64,000 nt of DNA from Xanthobacteraceae bacterium (GTDB lineage: Bacteria > Pseudomonadota > Alphaproteobacteria > Rhizobiales > Xanthobacteraceae), in contig JAIESR010000019.1 of the NCBI GenBank assembly GCA_019745775.1, forward strand, positions 62,001 to 126,000, read 5' to 3'. Every line of letters starts with the position of its first letter. Position 1 is the stretch's first letter. Positions 61,053-64,000 of this stretch are shown here, in pieces. A program made the translations under genes and the position numbers. Under the pieces are notes generated by a model. It was given only the letters and a program-made list of their open reading frames with translations. It had not been told where the DNA came from and did not search any database.

Positions 61053-61169
61053 CCGTCATCCTGAGGTGCCCGCCGAAAGGCGGGCCTCGAAGGACGACGG
61101 CCCGGCTGTTGCAACACCGTGGCCGTGCATCCTTCGAGGCGAGCTTCGCTCGCACCTCAGGATGACGGA
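61053..61169. repeat. Palindromic repeat family B, dimer
   Basis: Half 1 is CCGTCATCCTGAGG, tip stem GCCCGCC-GAAA-GGCGGGC, CCTCGAAGGACGACGG. The centre is TGTTGCAACA (61107-61116). Half 2 is GGCCGTGCATCCTTCGAGG, tip stem GCGAGC-TTC-GCTCGC, ACCTCAGGATGACGG. It is the inverse orientation of the dimer at 51688. It lies between convergent glycosyltransferase and flippase genes. Confidence 0.9.
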
Positions 61170-61205
61170 CTGAGGGTTCGCCGATCCGATAGAAGGATAG
61201 CTGTA

Positions 61206-62672
61206 CTATCCCGTCGCCGCTTCCGCCGCGCGCGACCGCCGGATCACGGGCATCAGGTAGACCAGCCCGATCGCCGCCAGCACCGCGCAGGCGAGCGCCG
61301 TCGACGCCAGCGTGCGCGTCATCGCATGCCCGGCGATCGCCAGCGCGCCGCAGCCGATGGCGACGGCGTCGGCGATGCCGACGGTGCGGAAGCCGAACAG
61401 CTTTTGCACCCGCGCGGCGACGATCGGCTGGAATACGATTGCGGCGAAGATCATCGCGGCCGGGATCGCCAGCATGCCAAGCCACGCCGCCGTGACGAAC
61501 GGCGTCGTCGTCAGCACCAGGAACGACGAGCCCGTCAGCACGACCGCGACATTGGCCTGCCCGGCCGATATCAAGAGCCGGTCGGAGGTGGCGTAGAACG
61601 ATTGCACGAAGGTCGGGATCGCCAGCCAGATCAGCAGCGCCTCGGCGCCGCGATAGTTGCCGAACACCGGCAGCAGGTACGGCGCCAGCACGAAGATCGC
61701 GCCGATCGTGAACACCGTGCAGCCGATCACCAGCCGCCGGCAGAGCTCGACCTCCTGCCGCAGGGCCGCGAGGTCGCCGATTTCCTGGAGGTGGCCGGCG
61801 TGCGGCGAGAATCGCTTGAGCAGCGCGAGCTGGAAGAACGCGTAGAGCGCGGCGATGCGCGACGCCACCGCATAGTCGGCGACCGCTTCCGACGGGAACA
61901 GCGCGGCGGCGACCAGGATGTCGACCGCGCCGAGCTGGTTCGCGAACAGCGTCGCGATCACGAATTTTCCGGTGTAGGTGTAGTCCCACGACGTCCACGG
62001 CGTCGTGCCGGCGATGCCGCGGTTGAAGATCCGCCGTGCCGCCCACAGCCACGGCAACAGCACCGACAGCGTCAGCACATGCGCAACATAGGCGTCGCCG
62101 AGGCTCGCCAATGCGGCGAGCGGCAGCAGCACGATGCGGATCGCGCTCGGCACCACCTCGCCGAGCACGATCGATTCCGTAATGCGCGAGCGGCCTTCGA
62201 GTGCGCCGGTCGCGACGACCAGCAGCGTGGTGAACACCGCAAACGGCGCCAACAGCTCGAACCAGGCCGCGAGGCCGGGCTTGTCGAGCCACGCCGCGAT
62301 CGGCCCGGCGGCGAGATAACCGATGAGCGCGATCGCGCCTGACACGAGCGCGCCAAGGATCGCCGAATAGCGATGCAGCTTGACCTCGGAGTCCTGGTCG
62401 TGCGGACGCCGCGAGACATGGAAGAGCAGCAGCAGCGAGGGCCCGACGCCGAGCGCGATGCTGGCCAGCCGGTAGAAGCCGAACGCCGTCATCATGTCGC
62501 CGAAGCCGTCCTTCGACAGGATGCGGGAGAGGATCACCAGCACCACGAACTGGGAGGCGAGGCCGAACAGCCGCGCGCCGGAGACGACCGCCAGCACCTT
62601 CAGATAGGCGCGCATGCGCGAGCCGCGCATGGCCGCCGAAACCGCTCCCGCCAGGGCCGCAATCGATCGCAT
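61206..62672 (-). CDS. Polysaccharide flippase (Wzx-like, MOP superfamily)
   Basis: A 488-residue, about fourteen-span protein of the polysaccharide transporter family (GLASQFVVLVILSRILSKDG, then GFGDMMTAFGFYRL). It would move the lipid-linked repeat across the inner membrane for the polymerase at 57250. It is encoded on the opposite strand from the transferases, convergent with them across a family B repeat. A later in-frame ATG (MRGSRMRAY) could be used instead of the first. Confidence 0.9.
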   Translation of the reverse strand: MRSIAALAGAVSAAMRGSRMRAYLKVLAVVSGARLFGLASQFVVLVILSRILSKDGFGDMMTAFGFYRLASIALGVGPSLLLLFHVSRRPHDQDSEVKLHRYSAILGALVSGAIALIGYLAAGPIAAWLDKPGLAAWFELLAPFAVFTTLLVVATGALEGRSRITESIVLGEVVPSAIRIVLLPLAALASLGDAYVAHVLTLSVLLPWLWAARRIFNRGIAGTTPWTSWDYTYTGKFVIATLFANQLGAVDILVAAALFPSEAVADYAVASRIAALYAFFQLALLKRFSPHAGHLQEIGDLAALRQEVELCRRLVIGCTVFTIGAIFVLAPYLLPVFGNYRGAEALLIWLAIPTFVQSFYATSDRLLISAGQANVAVVLTGSSFLVLTTTPFVTAAWLGMLAIPAAMIFAAIVFQPIVAARVQKLFGFRTVGIADAVAIGCGALAIAGHAMTRTLASTALACAVLAAIGLVYLMPVIRRSRAAEAATG

Positions 62673-62708
62673 CAGTTGCTCTACGCTCGCTGACGTGAAG
62701 CAAATTGG

Positions 62709-62771
62709 TGCGGCGAGCTCGGTCTGCTCCCTCTCCCCGGAGGGGAGAGGGAGCTCACCGAGTTCGCCGCA
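62709..62771. repeat. Palindromic repeat family A, copy 6, simplest form
   Basis: A nearly perfect single palindrome: TGCGGCGAGCTCGGTCTG, CTCCCTCTCCCC, GGA, GGGGAGAGGGAG, then CTCACCGAGTTCGCCGCA. It shows the family ends without internal spacer or cargo. The rest of the 302-base gap 62673-62974 holds the promoter of the chain-length gene and the hairpin at 62943. Confidence 0.88.
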
Positions 62772-62942
62772 CTGTCACGGTGTCTAGCTACGTTCGTCTT
62801 GTCTTAGCAGCCCTGCATGCCGCGATGCGGCGCGGCATCGACGTTCCGGCAGGCTTTTCGGGTTTACCCTAACGGCACAAAGCCTGGCCCCGGCGGGCGC
62901 ATTAACTTGCGGGCGACGTTCCGAGCATGAACATGATTGGAA

Positions 62943-62958
62943 TGCCCTGACGAGGGCA
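62943..62958 (+). promoter_or_regulatory. Leader hairpin 16 bases before the chain-length gene start
   Basis: TGCCCT-GACG-AGGGCA is a perfect six-pair stem with a four-base loop, ending 16 bases before the ATG at 62975. It could affect ribosome access. No classic ribosome site is evident between it and the ATG. Confidence 0.3.
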
Positions 62959-62974
62959 GATCCACGGAACTGCA

Positions 62975-64000
62975 ATGTTCATCGATACCAGACAGACCGC
63001 GACGATCGCCCATGCTCAGCCGGTGCCGGCGCCGGCCACAACCGCGCCCGCCAACGGGCCGGCCGTCGATGTCGCGTGGCTGGCCGAGGTCGTCTGGAGC
63101 CGCAAGCGCACCGTCGCGCTCGGCGTCGTGGCCTGCATGCTGGCGGCGTTGCTGTTCGGCGTGTTCGCGCCGGCGCGCTACACCGCCACCGTGCAGGTGC
63201 TGGTCGATCCCAACGACCTGCGCGTGGTCGACAACGTGCTGCGCGGCCAGAACCAGCTCACCGAGACCCACATCACCCAGGTCGAGAACCAGGTCCGCGT
63301 GCTGCTCTCGAACAACGTCGCCAAGCGCGTGGTCGAGCGGCTCAATCTCGACCGCGATCCCGATTTCGTCGGCGGTGCGAGCGGGCTCGACCCGCGCGCC
63401 GTGTTGCGCGCGCTGTTCGGCGGCGCGCGCGACCGTTCCGATCCCGCGATCGAGGCGCTGACCGCGCTGAAGAAGCGGATTCAATCACGTCGGGTCGACC
63501 GCACCTACGTGGTCGATGCCAGCGTCTGGGCGCACAGCCCGCAGCGCGCGGTCGAGCTTGCCAACGCGCTCCTGGAATCGTTCATGGAGGAGCAGTCGGC
63601 CGGCCGCGCCGAGGCCGCGCGGCGCGCCTCCACCTCGCTGAATGCCCGGCTCGCCGAGCTGCGCGAGCGCGTGCAGCAGGCCGAGCAACGGGTCGAGGAC
63701 TACAAGAAGGCCAACAATCTCCTGTCGTCGAGCGGCACGCTGGTGAACGAGCGCCAGCTCACCGAGCTCAACAGCCAGCTCATTCTGGCGCGCAGCCGCA
63801 GCGCCGAAGCCAAGGCACGCTACGACAAGATCGCCGAAGCGCAACGCAACCGCGCCGATCCCGGCGCCATCGGCGAGGCGGTCGGCTCCGCCACCATCAC
63901 GGCGCTGCGCACGCAGCTCGCCGAGATTGCGCGCAAGGAAGGCGAGATCAACGCCACGCTCGGCGGCCGCCATCCGGCGGTGATCGAGATCGCGTCGCAG
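62975..64000 (+). CDS. Polysaccharide chain-length/export protein (Wzz/Wzc-GumC type), cut by window edge
   Basis: 342 codons are open to the right edge. A Pro/Ala-rich N-terminus (about 1-30) is followed by the Wzz domain with its first span (TVALGVVACMLAALLFGVFA, about 47-66) and PARYTATVQVLVDPNDLRVV. A long helical periplasmic coiled coil follows (LAELRERVQQAEQRVEDYKK near 220-240). The length without a second span yet suggests a GumC/Wzc-like protein, possibly with a tyrosine kinase domain beyond the edge. It controls chain length and export of the polymer made by the locus. Confidence 0.9.
   Translation, partial: MFIDTRQTATIAHAQPVPAPATTAPANGPAVDVAWLAEVVWSRKRTVALGVVACMLAALLFGVFAPARYTATVQVLVDPNDLRVVDNVLRGQNQLTETHITQVENQVRVLLSNNVAKRVVERLNLDRDPDFVGGASGLDPRAVLRALFGGARDRSDPAIEALTALKKRIQSRRVDRTYVVDASVWAHSPQRAVELANALLESFMEEQSAGRAEAARRASTSLNARLAELRERVQQAEQRVEDYKKANNLLSSSGTLVNERQLTELNSQLILARSRSAEAKARYDKIAEAQRNRADPGAIGEAVGSATITALRTQLAEIARKEGEINATLGGRHPAVIEIASQ

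Noticed and set aside
1..64000. Search for tRNA, rRNA and classical riboswitches
   Set aside because: No sequence with a T-loop/anticodon pattern, rRNA core or known riboswitch core was noticed by eye, though a weak one could be missed without a covariance search.

Overview
The window looks like chromosomal DNA of a high-GC alphaproteobacterium of the order Hyphomicrobiales, most likely the Nitrobacteraceae/Xanthobacteraceae side (Bradyrhizobium, Rhodopseudomonas or Pseudolabrys relatives). This is inferred from the NdvA glucan exporter, a BclA-type ABC peptide transporter, expansion of tripartite tricarboxylate (TctABC) transporters, NodT-type outer membrane efflux protein, minimal PutA, and dense palindromic intergenic repeats. 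No tRNA, rRNA, phage or CRISPR was found.

Layout. 1-5.9 kb: RND efflux operon on the minus strand (outer membrane lipoprotein, adaptor, pump), the pump cut by the left edge. 6.2-7.9 kb: LysR regulator divergent from a Gly/Cys-tailed membrane protein, separated by an AT-rich spacer. 8-13.8 kb: amidohydrolase-like polysaccharide deacetylase, a GIY-YIG nuclease gene bracketed by inverted repeats, and an ABC importer operon (fused permease, ATPase, hydrolase, NTF2-like). 14-28.8 kb: orphan TctC, chemoreceptor, two full TctABC sets, CAP-domain lipoprotein, MFS carrier, and a flippase/acyltransferase pair. 29-35.7 kb: DUF924 protein, acyl-CoA synthetase, CobW GTPase, DD-carboxypeptidase, thiolase. 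35.8-39.7 kb: BclA-like and NdvA transporters. 40-51.6 kb: LysR, orphan solute-binding proteins, PutA, HisE-like, DedA-like, small exported proteins and a winged-helix membrane protein. 51.8 kb to the right edge: a Wzx/Wzy-type exopolysaccharide locus (initiating sugar transferase, deacetylase, GH5 glycosidase, three glycosyltransferases, polymerase, flippase, chain-length protein cut by the edge).

How it works together. The polysaccharide locus has every step of an undecaprenol-linked pathway: priming, elongation, flipping, polymerisation, length control, and periplasmic deacetylation and trimming. With the separate GNAT acyltransferase/flippase pair it resembles holdfast or unipolar adhesin systems. 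NdvA and the BclA-like protein point to envelope adaptation and possibly host contact. The many solute-binding proteins point to scavenging of organic acids.

The most unusual signal lies between genes. Several families of dimeric palindromic repeats occur; three share GTCAT/ATGAC ends. One copy carries a small GIY-YIG nuclease gene exactly where the solo copies carry a 10-bp palindrome, which suggests an autonomous element plus miniature derivatives. A second, nested double-hairpin module with covarying stems sits at the hairpin tip of two different repeat families.
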